A stretch of 64,000 nt of DNA from Diaphorobacter aerolatus (GTDB lineage: Bacteria > Pseudomonadota > Gammaproteobacteria > Burkholderiales > Burkholderiaceae_C). Made by a program: the position numbers and the translations under genes. The notes beneath the pieces are model-generated. The model did no database searches. It had not been told where the DNA came from and saw only the letters and a program-made list of their open reading frames with translations. Positions within the stretch are counted from its first letter, which is position 1, and the number at the start of each line of letters is the position of its first letter. Below, piece after piece: positions 29,407 to 40,199 of the stretch. The stretch covers positions 558,001-622,000 of the forward strand of contig NZ_CP060783.1 of the NCBI RefSeq assembly GCF_014489535.1. The letters run 5' to 3'.

Positions 29407-31276
29407 TGGATCCGCGTCTGCTCGATTACTACAATCGCGAACTGGCCTACATCCGCGAGCTCGGCCAGGAATTTGCGCAGGAGCATCCCAAGATCGCAGG
29501 CCGCCTCGGCATGAAGGGCATCGAGGTCGCCGACCCATACGTTGAGCGCCTGCTGGAAGGCTTTGCGCTGCTCGCGGGCCGCATCCAGCTCAAGATGGAT
29601 GCCGAGTTCCCGCGCTTCTCGCAGCGGCTGCTCGAACTCATCTACCCGCATTACCTCGCGCCCACTCCGGCCATGGGAATCGTGCGTCTGCACCCAAGCG
29701 AAGCCGAAGGTGGCATCACCGGGGCGTTTCAGGTGCCGCGCCTGACGGTGTTGCGTGCGCCGATATCGCCCGGCCAGGTGACGGCCTGCCAGTTTCGTAC
29801 CGCGCATGATGTCGAGCTGTTGCCGCTCGAGGTGAAACAGGCCTGGGTCGAAGGTCTCGCCAACGATGTGCGGGTTCCGGCAAATCAGAAAAAGGTGGTC
29901 AGCAGCCTGCACATCGTGCTTGAAACGCATGGTGACCGCGACATCTGCACGGTGGATTTCGACAAGCTGCCGTTCTACATCGCAGGCCCGCCGACCGCGC
30001 GATGCTGCTGCTCGAGCTGATCTGCGGGCGGCTTGTGGGCGGTGCGATCAAGTGGAGTGCCGCAGGACGCGAGCATAGCGCGTGGCTGCAAGCCGCACAG
30101 GTGAGCGGCATGGGCTTTGAGAACGACGAGGCGCTGATACCCTACGGTGAGCAGAGCTTCAGCGGCTACCGACTGGTGCACGAATACTTTGCCTGCCCCG
30201 ACCGGTACCGATTCTTCAAAATCAGCAAGCTGCGCCAGGTGCTCAAGGACGTGAAGTCGAAGCGCGTGGAAATCGTGCTGCATTTCGACCGCGCAGCCAC
30301 CGAACTCGAGAAGGTGGTCTCCGAGAGCCACTTCCATCTCTTTTGCACGCCGGTGATCAACCTGTTTCCGAAGAAGGGCGACCGCATCGACGTGTCGCTC
30401 ATGCACTTCGAGCATCACCTGCTTGGTGATCGCACTCGGCCACTGGACTACGAGATCTACTCGGTATCGGAAATCCAGGGATATACCGAAAACAATACCG
30501 ACGTGCAGACTTTCCTGCCCATCTACGAAACGCTGGGAGCGCAGGAGGGTTCGCAGCAGTCGCTGGCGTATTTCTCGCTGCGGCGCGAACCGCGCAAGCT
30601 CTCGGAAGTCGCGCGGCGCAATGGTCCGCGCACCGGCTACATCGGCAGTGAGGTGTACGCGCAGCTCGTGGATCGCCAGGACGCGCCCTACCCGCACACG
30701 CTGAGCCGCATCGCGCCCGAGATGCTGTGCACCAATCGCGACCTCTCGCTGCTGATCACCTCGGCGGGTGAGCGCAACTTTCAGCTCTCGGTTTCCGCGC
30801 CGGTGCAGCGCGTGGAGCTGGTTACCACCCTCACACGCCCCACATCCTCGATTGCCGAGCGCAAGACCACGTGGCGGCTGCTGAGCCATCTGCAATTGAA
30901 CTATCAGACGCTTACCGATGCCTCGCCCGCCGAAGGTGCAAAGGTGATGCGCGAACTGCTGAATCTGTATGCCCAACTGAGCAAACCAGAAACGGCGCAG
31001 CAAGGCGACGCCATTGCATCGGTGAGCGTCACGCCCATGTATGCGCGCATGCTCCAGCCCGGCCCCATCGTATATGGGCGCGGCGTGGACATCCACCTGA
31101 CGGTGGATCAGTCCAAATTCGGCGGCGCCAGTCCCTGGCTTTTTGGCGCGGTGCTCGAGCGATTCTTTGCGCGTCACGTCGGCATCAATTCGGCAACACG
31201 TCTGAAGATGAGCACGTTGCAAGGCGGCTCGTTCGCACAGTGGGCCACACGCCTGGGCATGCGCCCTTCTGCGTGA
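29406..31276 (+). CDS. tssF: TssF, T6SS baseplate protein; one frameshift
   Basis: A 623-residue TssF after repair. The N-terminus MDPRLLDYYNRELAYIRELGQEFAQEHPKIAGRLG and EFPRFSQRLLELIYPHYLAPTPAM are classical, as is the C-terminal GGASPWLFGAVLERFFARHVGINSATRLKM. As written the first part stops at 30020. A base missing between 29991 and 30002 (around CCGACCGCGCG) shifts it, and adding one joins AGPPT to AMLLLELICGRLVGG. This is the one break not in an obvious long run. TssF with TssG and TssE forms the baseplate wedge. Confidence 0.93.
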
Positions 31277-31286
31277 GCGTGTCGGC

Positions 31287-32372
31287 ATGAAACCGGTAAG
31301 TGACATGGACAGCTCGATCACACCAGGCGGCAATGCGCATCACCCGTCGTCAAGCGCGCTCGCCCACCTGGTGCGCGCCGAACTGCCCCAGGCCGAGGCG
31401 CTGGATCTCTTTGCGCTGTTGCGCCATCTCGATGCGACCTCGCGCACGGCGCGGCTTGGCACCTCGCAGACACCGCGCGATGACGTCGTGCGGTTGGGCC
31501 AGCACCCTTCCACGATCTTCGCGCCCTCCACGGTCCACAGTGCGCTTGCGTCGGGATATGGCGGGCGACCGCTGGTTCGCATTCTGAGCTTTGGCGTCTT
31601 CGGCCCGAATGGCGCACTGCCGATCCATCTGACCGAATATGTGCGTGAGCGCCTGCACAACCATGGCGATCATGCTCCTGCTGATTTTGTGGACCTGTTC
31701 CACCACCGCTTCATCAGCCTGTTCTACCGTGCATGGGCCGATGCGCAGTCGGTCGTGCAACTGGATCGGCCGGGCATCGACAAGTTCAGCTTCTACGCAG
31801 GCGCACTGGTGGGTCTGGGCTTTGACAGCAGCTGGAACAGTGACTCGATCGAGGACAGCGCCAAGCTCTACGCGGCGGGACATCTGGTGCGTCTCACGCG
31901 CAATCCAGAAGGGCTTGAAAAGCTCGTAGGCCACTACTTCGGTACGCGCGCTGCGGTCACCGAATTCCTGAACACCTGGATCCGGATTGACGAGCCCGAC
32001 CAGACTCGACTGGGCGGTTTCTCGCAGAACAACCAGTTGGGGGTGAACGCCATCGCGGGCAGTCGCGTCAAGGACGTGCAGGCCAAGTTTCGCATCACGC
32101 TCGGCCCCATGGATCTTGCCAAGTACGAGAGCTTTCTGCCTCCTCACATGAACAACCGCAAGCTGCGCGACTGGGTGCGCAACTACATCGGCATTGAAAT
32201 GGATTGGGATGTCGAGCTACAGCTTCGCGCCGATCAGGTGCCGCAGTGCGCGCTCGGCGGCGGCACACGCCTTGGCTGGACAAGCTGGATGGGGCACCGC
32301 ACGACCGATGCGCCAGCCAACGATCTGCGGCTCAATCCCGAGCGTGACTCGCGGCGCTTGAAGCGAGTGTGA
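31287..32372 (+). CDS. tssG: TssG, T6SS baseplate protein
   Basis: A 361-residue TssG (ImpH family), complete. Motifs: FGVFGPNGALPIHLTEYVRERLHNHGD, FVDLFHHRFISLFYRAWADAQ, FYAGALVGLGF and LGWTSWMGHR. It ends the plus-strand tssB-to-tssG operon and is convergent with the immunity/effector/clpV genes 40 bp away. No terminator hairpin is visible between them. Confidence 0.95.
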   Translation: MKPVSDMDSSITPGGNAHHPSSSALAHLVRAELPQAEALDLFALLRHLDATSRTARLGTSQTPRDDVVRLGQHPSTIFAPSTVHSALASGYGGRPLVRILSFGVFGPNGALPIHLTEYVRERLHNHGDHAPADFVDLFHHRFISLFYRAWADAQSVVQLDRPGIDKFSFYAGALVGLGFDSSWNSDSIEDSAKLYAAGHLVRLTRNPEGLEKLVGHYFGTRAAVTEFLNTWIRIDEPDQTRLGGFSQNNQLGVNAIAGSRVKDVQAKFRITLGPMDLAKYESFLPPHMNNRKLRDWVRNYIGIEMDWDVELQLRADQVPQCALGGGTRLGWTSWMGHRTTDAPANDLRLNPERDSRRLKRV

Positions 32373-32412
32373 GACGAGGATTGGTGCGGAGATCTTACCG
32401 CCCGGCAATCAA

Positions 32413-33005
32413 TCAATCGCTCACAAGGCCCAGATCGCGCTCATCGTTGGCATTGCACTTGGGCGACTCGTCGACCTCGTAGCCAAAGGCCAGATAGAGC
32501 GAGTGCACCCTGCCTCGGGCCGTGGAAATAAGGTTCAGGCCTTCCGCTCCAAAGCACAAGCGAGCCCGCGTGACCGCAGACCCGTCGCTGCGCCCCAGCA
32601 CCGCGAAGCCGCCGTTAGAAGATGCTTTCGGGCCGACATCGCGATACCGACAAAGCCGTTCTCTCCCCAGTTTCCCGCCAGCGGACGCTCGAGCATGTAG
32701 CCGACCACGGGCCGACCGCTGCCATTCGTGACTTGCTCTGGCACCGAGGTCATGGCCTTGAGTTCGCCGCGCGGGATGCGGGTGCAGCAGCTCGTCCTGG
32801 CGCCTTTTTTTCTCGCCCCTTGGACCGATTTCGTTTGTATCGAGATCGCCTGATCATCAGGCAGCGGTTCGGTGAAGTAAAAGCTCGCCCTGCCCTGCGG
32901 TGTGACGCTCACCAGCCCGGCGACCACCTGTCCCGCCTGCGCAACTCCGCACAAAGCAATTCCCGCCAGCGCGGCGAGCAGAGCGTTCTTGCCCATACGC
33001 ATCAT
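32413..33005 (-). CDS. periplasmic protein, candidate immunity to the M15-like effector; one frameshift
   Basis: A 197-residue protein after repair, with a clear Sec signal peptide (MMRMGKNALLAALAGIALCGVAQA). As written it loses frame after FVGIAMSARK. One base added in the G3 at 32630-32632 continues as ASSNGGFAVLGRSDGSAVTRARLCFGAEG and ends GLVSD at 32413. No family was recognised. It starts 28 bp after a predicted peptidoglycan peptidase of the clpV operon. A small exported protein in that position is the standard signature of an immunity protein, because peptidoglycan effectors act in the periplasm. Function is inferred from context. Confidence 0.65.
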
Positions 33006-33033
33006 GTTGACTATCCCGCCCTTCGCTGCGAGG

Positions 33034-33762
33034 TTAGTGCCCGTCCGCAGACCAGTGCGGCGGATCACTGAGAAGCTTGTGCACGCCATACGTCGCGCCC
33101 ACCGCGTGGAGATCCGAAGCCTTCTTGATGGTGACCTTCTTGCCTTTCTTGTCCGTGATCGTCTTGTTGGTCATGCCGCTCACCTGCATGTCGATGGCCG
33201 TGCGGCCCGCATGATTGGTGGTCAGCGACGGACGATGCACGATCTCGTATGCCCGCACCATTGCTTTGGCCGCATTGACCGATTGGGTCTTGTTGCCATG
33301 GTTCCACTCGATGTCCACGCCCGTCATCGCCGGCACGCGATCCGGTTGAATCGTGCCCTTGGCGATGTCCCAGGCATAGTGCATGAGGTAGGCCCGCTCC
33401 GGTGGCCGGTAGGTGGCGCTGATGCTGACACTGCCACCCGCCGCATCGATTGCGGCGATGAAGGCGTTGACCGCGTCGCGAAACGAGGGCGTGAGATCGG
33501 CGGTGGACGTACCCGTGGGAAATTCGTTCACCCAGGACGCGCCACTCAGCCTGCGCTGGCTCAGCGCTGCGGCAGGCAAGGCAGACAGCGCCTCGGCGGC
33601 CGTGGCGGCTGGGGCGATCGCGCTTTGCGCCTTTGCATTCAGCGCGCCCGTGGGTACGCAGGATTGCACATCCGCAGAGCAGCCGTGGGCGAACGGGCTG
33701 TGGAACAGCTCACGGTTGCCGACGGTGTTGCCCACGGGCCCGGGAACGATCAGTACGGGCAT
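33034..33762 (-). CDS. candidate T6SS effector, M15/VanY-like peptidoglycan peptidase
   Basis: A 242-residue protein without a signal peptide. The C-terminal part keeps a pattern like zinc D,D- or L,D-peptidases of family M15: ISATYRPPERAY (Arg119), TNHAGRTAIDMQV (His184 and Asp191, spaced as in HxxxxAxD) and a final DPPHW (His236). These would be the His/Asp/His zinc ligands. The N-terminal ~75 residues (VLIVPGPVGNTVGNRELFHSPFAHG) are unrelated and may be a loading region. It lies 20 bp after clpV with AAGGAG before its ATG and is followed by an exported protein, so a secreted cell-wall hydrolase with its immunity partner is likely. The family match is by motif only. Confidence 0.65.
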   Translation of the reverse strand: MPVLIVPGPVGNTVGNRELFHSPFAHGCSADVQSCVPTGALNAKAQSAIAPAATAAEALSALPAAALSQRRLSGASWVNEFPTGTSTADLTPSFRDAVNAFIAAIDAAGGSVSISATYRPPERAYLMHYAWDIAKGTIQPDRVPAMTGVDIEWNHGNKTQSVNAAKAMVRAYEIVHRPSLTTNHAGRTAIDMQVSGMTNKTITDKKGKKVTIKKASDLHAVGATYGVHKLLSDPPHWSADGH

Positions 33763-33782
33763 GATTCACTCCTTGTTCTGGC

Positions 33783-36593
33783 TCACGCAAAATCAAGCGT
33801 CAGGTCCTTGCCATTGGACGCGAGCCGCACGGACGCCAGCGGCTCCCCGTTCATCGTGCGATGCAGTATCTCGCGGCTGACGCCCGCCAACACATGGTTG
33901 GAGAGAATCGCATCGACCATGCGCCCGCCCGATTCGATATCGGTGGCGCGCGACATGATGGCGTCCACCGCCGTCTTGTCCCAGTCGAACGCGATCTGGT
34001 GATTCTCCGACACACGCCGGCGAATGTGGCCCAGCTTGAGCGCCACGATGCGCGCCAGCATGTCGGGTGCCAGCGGATAGTACGGGACGACGGTCAGACG
34101 CCCAAGAAATGCCGCCGGGAATACCTTGAGCAGCGGATCACGCATCGACGTGGCCAGCGAAGTGGCATCGGGCAGCAGGTCGGGATCGTTGCACATGCTC
34201 ATGATCAGATCGGTGCCGACGTTGGACGTCAGGATGATCACCGTGTTCTTGAAGTCGATGAGTCGACCCTCGCCATCTTCCATGAAGCCCTTGTCGAACA
34301 CCTGGAAGAATATCTCGTGCACGTCCGGGTGGGCCTTCTCCACCTCGTCGAGCAGCACCACGCTATAGGGCTTGCGACGCACCGCCTCGGTCAGCACACC
34401 GCCTTCGCCATAGCCGACATAGCCGGGCGGCGCGCCCTTGAGCGTGGAGACCGTGTGCGCCTCCTGGAATTCGCTCATGTTGATGGTGATGAGGTTCTGC
34501 TCGCCGCCATAGAGCGACTCGGCCAGCGCCAGCGCCGTCTCGGTCTTGCCGACGCCGCTCGGGCCCACCAGCATGAACACGCCAATGGGCTTGGACGCAT
34601 CTTCCACGCGGGCGCGCGAGATCTGGATGCGCTGCGCGATGATGTTCAGGCTGTGATCCTGGCCGATCACGCGCTTGCCGAGCGTATCGGCGAGCTTGAG
34701 CACAGCCGCGATCTCGTCCTTGACCATGCGTCCGACGGGAATGCCGGTCCACTCCGAGACCACGGTGGCGACAGCCTGCTCGTCCACTGCCGGTAGCACG
34801 AGTGGCTGCTCGCCCTGCAATTGCCGCAGCTCGTTCTGCACGGTTTCGAGCTCTTGCTTGAACGCCATGCGCTCTTCTTCGCTCAGTTCGGGTGGCGCGT
34901 CCACCGCATCGGCAATCTCCTGCACGGCGTGTGACGCTGCGACCGCATTGGCGCCGGTGTTTGCCTCGGCAGATACAGAGCCGCCCTGCTCCTGCCCCTC
35001 CGCCTGCAGATGCGGCAGGGGTGACAGACTGCCCAGCGCCGCCTGTGGATTGAGCTTTCTGCGCAGCTCGAACACCTTCTGCACGAGCGCGTGCTCGGCC
35101 TCCCAGCGTTTTTGATGCTCGCCGAGGTGCGCGGCAAGTTCCTCGAGCCGTTTGGCAATCTGTCCGGCACGCTCGGCGTGACCAATGCCAATCGATTCTT
35201 CGCGCAGCAATATCTCGCGCTCGGTGTTGAGCAGCCCCATCTCGCGCTCAATCGCCTCGACCTGGACAGGGGTCGCGTGCTGCGTGAGCGACACGCGCGC
35301 GCAGGCCGTATCCAGCAGGCTCACCGCCTTGTCGGGCAACTGGCGCGCGGGAATATAGCGGTGCGACAACTGCACTGCGGACTCGATCGCACGGTCCAGA
35401 ATCAACACCTTGTGATGCGCCTCCATCTGCCCGGTGACACCGCGCAGCATCGCAATCGCCTTGTCTTCGGCGGGCTCGTGGATCTGTATGGTCTGGAAGC
35501 GCCGCGTGAGCGCGGGATCCTTCTCGATGTACTTCTTGTACTCGGCCCATGTCGTCGCGCCGATGGTGCGAAGATTGCCACGCGCGAGCGCGGGTTTGAG
35601 CAGATTCGCCGCATCGCCGGTTCCCTGCGCACCGCCCGCACCTACGAGGGTATGGATCTCGTCGATGAACAGAATGATCTTGCCGGGGCTGGCTTGGACT
35701 TCATCGATCACCTGGCGCAAGCGCTGCTCGAATTCGCCCTTCATGCTCGCGCCCGCCTGAAGCAGGCCGACGTCGAGCGTATAGAGCGTCACGTCACGTA
35801 GCGGCGGCGGCACGTCTCCGGCCACCACGCGTGCCGCAAATCCTTCGACCACCGCCGTCTTGCCGACGCCCGCCTCGCCCGTGAGCAGCGGATTGTTCTG
35901 CCTGCGACGCAGCAGAATGTCAATGATCTGGCGGATTTCATCGTCGCGTCCGGTGATCGGATCAAGCTGCCCCTGCCGCGCCTTGTCGGTAAGGTCTACC
36001 GCATACTTCTTGAGCGCACTGCCCTTGCCCCCACTGGCGCTGCCCACGGCCTGACTGGCCTCGCCAGCCTGGGCACCACCGGACATCCCACTGCCGTCGC
36101 TCGCCGGCTGGTTCTCTTCAGGCGAGGCCTTGATGATCTGCACGAGATCGGCCGCCACCAGGTCCGGTTGCAGCTTGCGAAACTCGGGCGACATACGGTG
36201 CAGCACCGCACGCAGGTTGGTCGTCTTCAGGATGCCAACGAGCAGATAACCACCACGGATCACCTCGTCGCCATACAGCAGCGTTGCATAGATCCAGGCT
36301 CGCTCGATGGCCGTGTCGATGTGCTCCGAGAAGTCCACGATGGCGGTAGCGCCGCGCGAGAGCCGGTCCAGCTCTGCCGTGATGTCCTTCTCCAGCGTCG
36401 CCGGGTTGAGCTGGTAGTGCTTGACGAGCAGCCGCATGTCCGAATCCTGATCCTGCAGGATCTGATGCATCCAATGCACCAGTTCCACATAGGGATTGCC
36501 TCGCAGCTTGCATGTCACGGTTGCAGCCTCCGCTGCCCTGAACATCTGGGCATTGAGCTTGCCAAACAGATGATTGCGACTAATTTCTGACAT
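33783..36593 (-). CDS. clpV: ClpV (TssH), T6SS AAA+ ATPase
   Basis: A 936-residue ClpB-type ATPase with the ClpV N-terminal domain (NHLFGKLNAQMFRAAEAATVTCKLRGNPYVELVHW). Walker A sites: [13 protein letters not shown] and GPSGVGKTETALALAE. Walker [16 protein letters not shown] and VVLLDEVEKAH. A long middle coiled domain separates the two ATPase domains. It disassembles contracted TssB/TssC sheaths for reuse. The start is ATG 36593 with GAGGTACTG upstream; the 68 codons open before it lie in the promoter region. It leads a three-gene unit with the peptidase effector and its partner. Confidence 0.95.
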   Translation of the reverse strand: MSEISRNHLFGKLNAQMFRAAEAATVTCKLRGNPYVELVHWMHQILQDQDSDMRLLVKHYQLNPATLEKDITAELDRLSRGATAIVDFSEHIDTAIERAWIYATLLYGDEVIRGGYLLVGILKTTNLRAVLHRMSPEFRKLQPDLVAADLVQIIKASPEENQPASDGSGMSGGAQAGEASQAVGSASGGKGSALKKYAVDLTDKARQGQLDPITGRDDEIRQIIDILLRRRQNNPLLTGEAGVGKTAVVEGFAARVVAGDVPPPLRDVTLYTLDVGLLQAGASMKGEFEQRLRQVIDEVQASPGKIILFIDEIHTLVGAGGAQGTGDAANLLKPALARGNLRTIGATTWAEYKKYIEKDPALTRRFQTIQIHEPAEDKAIAMLRGVTGQMEAHHKVLILDRAIESAVQLSHRYIPARQLPDKAVSLLDTACARVSLTQHATPVQVEAIEREMGLLNTEREILLREESIGIGHAERAGQIAKRLEELAAHLGEHQKRWEAEHALVQKVFELRRKLNPQAALGSLSPLPHLQAEGQEQGGSVSAEANTGANAVAASHAVQEIADAVDAPPELSEEERMAFKQELETVQNELRQLQGEQPLVLPAVDEQAVATVVSEWTGIPVGRMVKDEIAAVLKLADTLGKRVIGQDHSLNIIAQRIQISRARVEDASKPIGVFMLVGPSGVGKTETALALAESLYGGEQNLITINMSEFQEAHTVSTLKGAPPGYVGYGEGGVLTEAVRRKPYSVVLLDEVEKAHPDVHEIFFQVFDKGFMEDGEGRLIDFKNTVIILTSNVGTDLIMSMCNDPDLLPDATSLATSMRDPLLKVFPAAFLGRLTVVPYYPLAPDMLARIVALKLGHIRRRVSENHQIAFDWDKTAVDAIMSRATDIESGGRMVDAILSNHVLAGVSREILHRTMNGEPLASVRLASNGKDLTLDFA

Positions 36594-36880
36594 CAGTACC
36601 TCAAGCGATATCGACCAAAATGGGTGCGCAAAGATATCGGATGATGTATGAAGCTCCCCTTTTTTTGTTCTCCTGCCCGCCCAGCCTGTGACACAGGCCG
36701 ACGCGCACATGGAACTCTTTGGTATTCCAGCACGGATGCCATAAAGAAAGAAGCTCACAGAAATCCAGGCATCTCTTAACTGCGCGGATTTCAACAACCT
36801 ATTATCCGAATTACACGCACATGAACTATCATCAACGATAGCATAGAGAAACGAAAAATCCGAGTGGACAGGAGTTGACG
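36594..36880. promoter_or_regulatory. divergent promoter region clpV / tssA
   Basis: 287 bp between the divergently transcribed clpV and tssA genes, AT-rich near both starts (36600-36670 and 36770-36860). AGGAG at 36870-36874 serves tssA. No sigma-54-type GG/GC pair was seen; no specific -10/-35 boxes are claimed. Confidence 0.4.
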
Positions 36881-37933
36881 GTGGAAGATTTCAACATCGG
36901 TGTGGATTGGACAACACCCATTTCTGCGGACGAACCCTCGGGGAAAAACACCGAGTACGACACGAAATTCGCCGAACTCGAAACCGCAGCCATTGCAACA
37001 GCAGAGCAGCAATACGGTGACACCGTCATCGCCGGCAAGGAGCCCGACTGGCAGCAGACGCTCAGACTGGCCGCTGAGTTGTCCGCGAAGACACATGATC
37101 TTCGTGTGCTGCTGCTGATGACGAGAGCGCTGACACGCCTGCATGGCCTGGAGGGCATGCGCTACGGTATCGCCAGTGTCAACACCGTGTCCGGGAATTT
37201 CTGGGAATCCCTGCACCCACAACTGGTGATCGATGAAGAGTCCGATCCGCAAATCCGGTTCAGCGCGCTCAGCAATTTTGCCGATATCGACGGCCTCGCC
37301 TCCGATATTCGCCAGAGCGTCGTGCTCACCAGTCCGCTCGGCGTCTTCACCGTCAAGGATCTTGAGCGGTTGCTGGATCAGGGCTCGCTCGAAATCAATG
37401 GCGTGACCATCACCGACGCCCAGCTCGAACAGGTGGTTGCCGACGTCCGCAGATCGGCAGATGCGCCGATGCTCGACGTGCCGGGAAAAATCGTCGCGGA
37501 GATCGAGGCGCTTCAAAAGCTCTATGCGGAAAAAATGGGTTCGGAATATCAGCCGGACCTGGCCCCGTTGATGCGCCCGCTACAGAAGATTGCCGTGCTT
37601 CTGCATGGACAGGATCGCTCTTTTCAGCAAACGGGTTCGGGCTCCGGCGAGCAGGACGGTGACGGTGCGGGGACTGCGGATTCCGGTCATTCGTCAGGCA
37701 GTGCCGTCAAAGGAGTGGGCGGCATCAATTCCAGAAGAGATGCGGTGCGTCAACTGGAACTCGTCTCTCGTTATCTCGAGATCAACGAACCCACGAATCC
37801 CGCTCCCTTTCTCATCCGCAGAGCCATGAAGCTGATGGAAATGAACTTCATGGACATTCTCAAGGAAATGGCGCCCGAAGGCTTGAATCAAGCCTCATTC
37901 ATCACGGGCATCGAACCGGAACAAGACGCTTGA
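36881..37933 (+). CDS. tssA: TssA, T6SS baseplate/sheath assembly protein
   Basis: A 350-residue TssA with the ImpA N-terminal domain (DWTTPISADEPSGKNTEYDTKFAELE, YGIASVNTVSGNFWESLHPQL) and a C-terminal helical region (RRDAVRQLELVSRYLEINEPTNPAPFLIRRAMKLM). TssA recruits to the membrane complex and primes tube and sheath polymerisation. Start choice: GTG 36881, because AGGAG at 36870-36874 leaves normal spacing; the TTG at 36875 abuts the ribosome site. First gene of the tssA-tagH-pppA unit. Confidence 0.92.
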   Translation: MEDFNIGVDWTTPISADEPSGKNTEYDTKFAELETAAIATAEQQYGDTVIAGKEPDWQQTLRLAAELSAKTHDLRVLLLMTRALTRLHGLEGMRYGIASVNTVSGNFWESLHPQLVIDEESDPQIRFSALSNFADIDGLASDIRQSVVLTSPLGVFTVKDLERLLDQGSLEINGVTITDAQLEQVVADVRRSADAPMLDVPGKIVAEIEALQKLYAEKMGSEYQPDLAPLMRPLQKIAVLLHGQDRSFQQTGSGSGEQDGDGAGTADSGHSSGSAVKGVGGINSRRDAVRQLELVSRYLEINEPTNPAPFLIRRAMKLMEMNFMDILKEMAPEGLNQASFITGIEPEQDA

Positions 37934-37990
37934 CCAACGGCCACTCGGGACTTCTGACGCGCCGCAGGTGATCATGCGAAAGGATCTGAA

Positions 37991-40199
37991 ATGCAACTGC
38001 ATTTGATAGCCCACTCGGGTTACGCAAATGAAACGCAAGCACCCATCGAGGGGTGGTTTGGTACCGAAGGTGGCACCGTGGGCCGCGATCCGCGTTGCAA
38101 CATGGTGCTTGTCGACCCAATGCGCAGGATCTCGCGGATCCAGGCGCAGATCATCTGGGAAAACAATGCTTTCCATCTGCTCAATGCAAGCACCTCGAAT
38201 CCGATTTACGTGAACGGACGGGAACTTGCGCCGGGTGCGCGCCTGGCGATCGGTGCAAAGGATGAATGGCGCACCGGCAACTACGTCATCTCCGTTGAAC
38301 AGGCGACTCATGCAGCTTCCGCGCCTTCGGCGCTCGTTACGCAAATACCAGTCAGGCGAGAAGCCAGTGATGCTGCCTCGGTACTTCAGCCAGTGGAGCC
38401 GCATTCGCCGAGTCTCCATGTTCCATCAGATGCAGCGGGGCTGTTGCCGCCGCAGCCTTTGGCTTCGCCAATAATCGAAAAGCACCAAGGCCCCGCTTCC
38501 GCATTGAGAGGGCCTTTCGACGATCTGCTGAGCACGCCGGTAGAGCAGCCTCCTGCGGCTCAGGCGTACACGGCCGAGAACAATGCTGCACAAGCCCATC
38601 TGCCAGGCGACCCGTTCGCCATGCCGACGGCACCGATTCAGCAGCCCGCAGGCCGTTCTTCATCTCCTGCCAGCCGAAGTGATCCGTTTGCGGACCTCAT
38701 GTCCGGCCCCATAGACGCGCAACTGTCATCCGCGCCAGCCAGCCAGATCAGACGAGGTACTTCGAGCGTCATCCCCGATGACTTCAACCCCATGGCATCC
38801 GGTGGAGTCGCTCACCGCAATATCGACGATCCGCTCCAGAACATGTTTCAGTCGGGCAACGTCAAGGAAATGTTCCCGGAACGCTCCTTCGATGCCATCT
38901 TCCAGCCGAACGAAGGCTCCATCGACTCCATGACGCTTGATCCGCTGCACACGGACAAGCACCAATCGTTCATGGACGCGTCAACCAAGGTGGATCCGCT
39001 GGATCTGTTTTCCCGGGAACGCGTGGCGGGAGACCTCAATCCCGAGGTACTGTTCGGTAACGACAAACCAGGCGGCCCGGTTCAACGTGACCACACCTCC
39101 GAAATGGGCTCGTATTTTCGGGCACCGCGCGCGCTGCACGAAGAAACGTTCGCAAATGATGCGGTCTCCGAGCGCCCCTTGCCGTCAGCCGCTTCGTCCG
39201 CAGAGGAACTTCCCGACCCGCTCGCGCCATTTTCACCAGCGAGTGCTCCGCCCGCTCACCCAACTCAGGCGATGGCAGAGACAACGCTCTCTGTCCCTCC
39301 CCCTTACCGTCCGCCGACCCAACGCCTCCTACGGCCCTGCCACAACCTGCACCGCCATCGAGGGTCGAGAGTCTGGATGTTTTCTTTGATCTTGGCGGGC
39401 CTTCCGACAATACGGTGCTGGGCCAGGAACTGACTCCGCTCCCTCCCAGTGTTGCGGAGTCGATCCACCCGATGCATGATCCGGTTGAGCCACACCCGGC
39501 CCCCTGCCTCCTACGGACGGTCCGCAATTGCAGAAGCGCGTCCCGACAACGAATGCCGCGTTGCAAGCCGAGGCGTCCGCCACGCCAAGCGAGTCGGATC
39601 AAGAATTGCTTGCCGCTTTCAAACGCGGCGCTGGGCTTTCCGATTGTCGTTACCCCCAGCAACTGACCACCGACATGATGTACATGATCGGCCAGATGCT
39701 AAGCGGCAGCGTTCAAGGCTATATGGATCTGCTCGGTTCGCGCGCGGCCACCAAACAGGAGGTACGCATAGCAGTCACCCTGATCAATGCCGAAGCCAAC
39801 AATCCGCTCAAGTTCCTGCCGACGGGTGGGGCCGCGCTGGCTCAGATCTTTGGCCCCAAGATGCCGGGATTTTTGCCAGGGCCGGCGGCCATTGAAAACG
39901 CACGCCTCGACCTTCGCGCGCATGAAGTGGGAATGATGGCTGGAACGCAAGCGGCCGTTCAGGGTCTGTTCGAGCGTTTCGATCCGCGAATCATCGAGGA
40001 GCAACTCGACGCGCAGGGACGCCAGCGAACCCTGTTTGCGGCGCAGCGCAATGCCCGTCTCTGGGAGATGTATTGCAACTACTACCGATGGCTCAAGGAC
40101 GAGATGAAGAACCAGACACCTGCGTCCTGGGGCGCTGAATTCCACAGCGCCTACCAGACAGAGACCGAGAGCATTGAAAGCAAAGGAACCAGCAAGTGA
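37991..40199 (+). CDS. tagH: TagH, T6SS FHA-domain protein; two frameshifts
   Basis: A protein of about 736 residues after repair. The N-terminal FHA domain (EGGTVGRDPRCNMVLVDPMRRISRIQAQI, SNPIYVNGREL) binds phosphothreonine. A long acidic, Pro/Ser/Ala-rich linker follows, then the type VI FHA C-terminal domain (LLAAFKRGAGLSD, MMYMIGQMLSGSVQGYMDLLGSRAATKQEVR, NPLKFLPTGGAALAQIFGP). Single missing bases are inferred in C5 at 39299-39303 and C5 at 39500-39504, both in the linker. In known systems the kinase PpkA phosphorylates this type of protein to switch the T6SS on. Its stop overlaps the pppA start (GTGA). Confidence 0.9.

Noticed and set aside
29975-31333. A 452-codon open frame on the minus strand opposite tssF
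   Set aside because: tssF on the plus strand carries all family motifs; the antisense frame has none.
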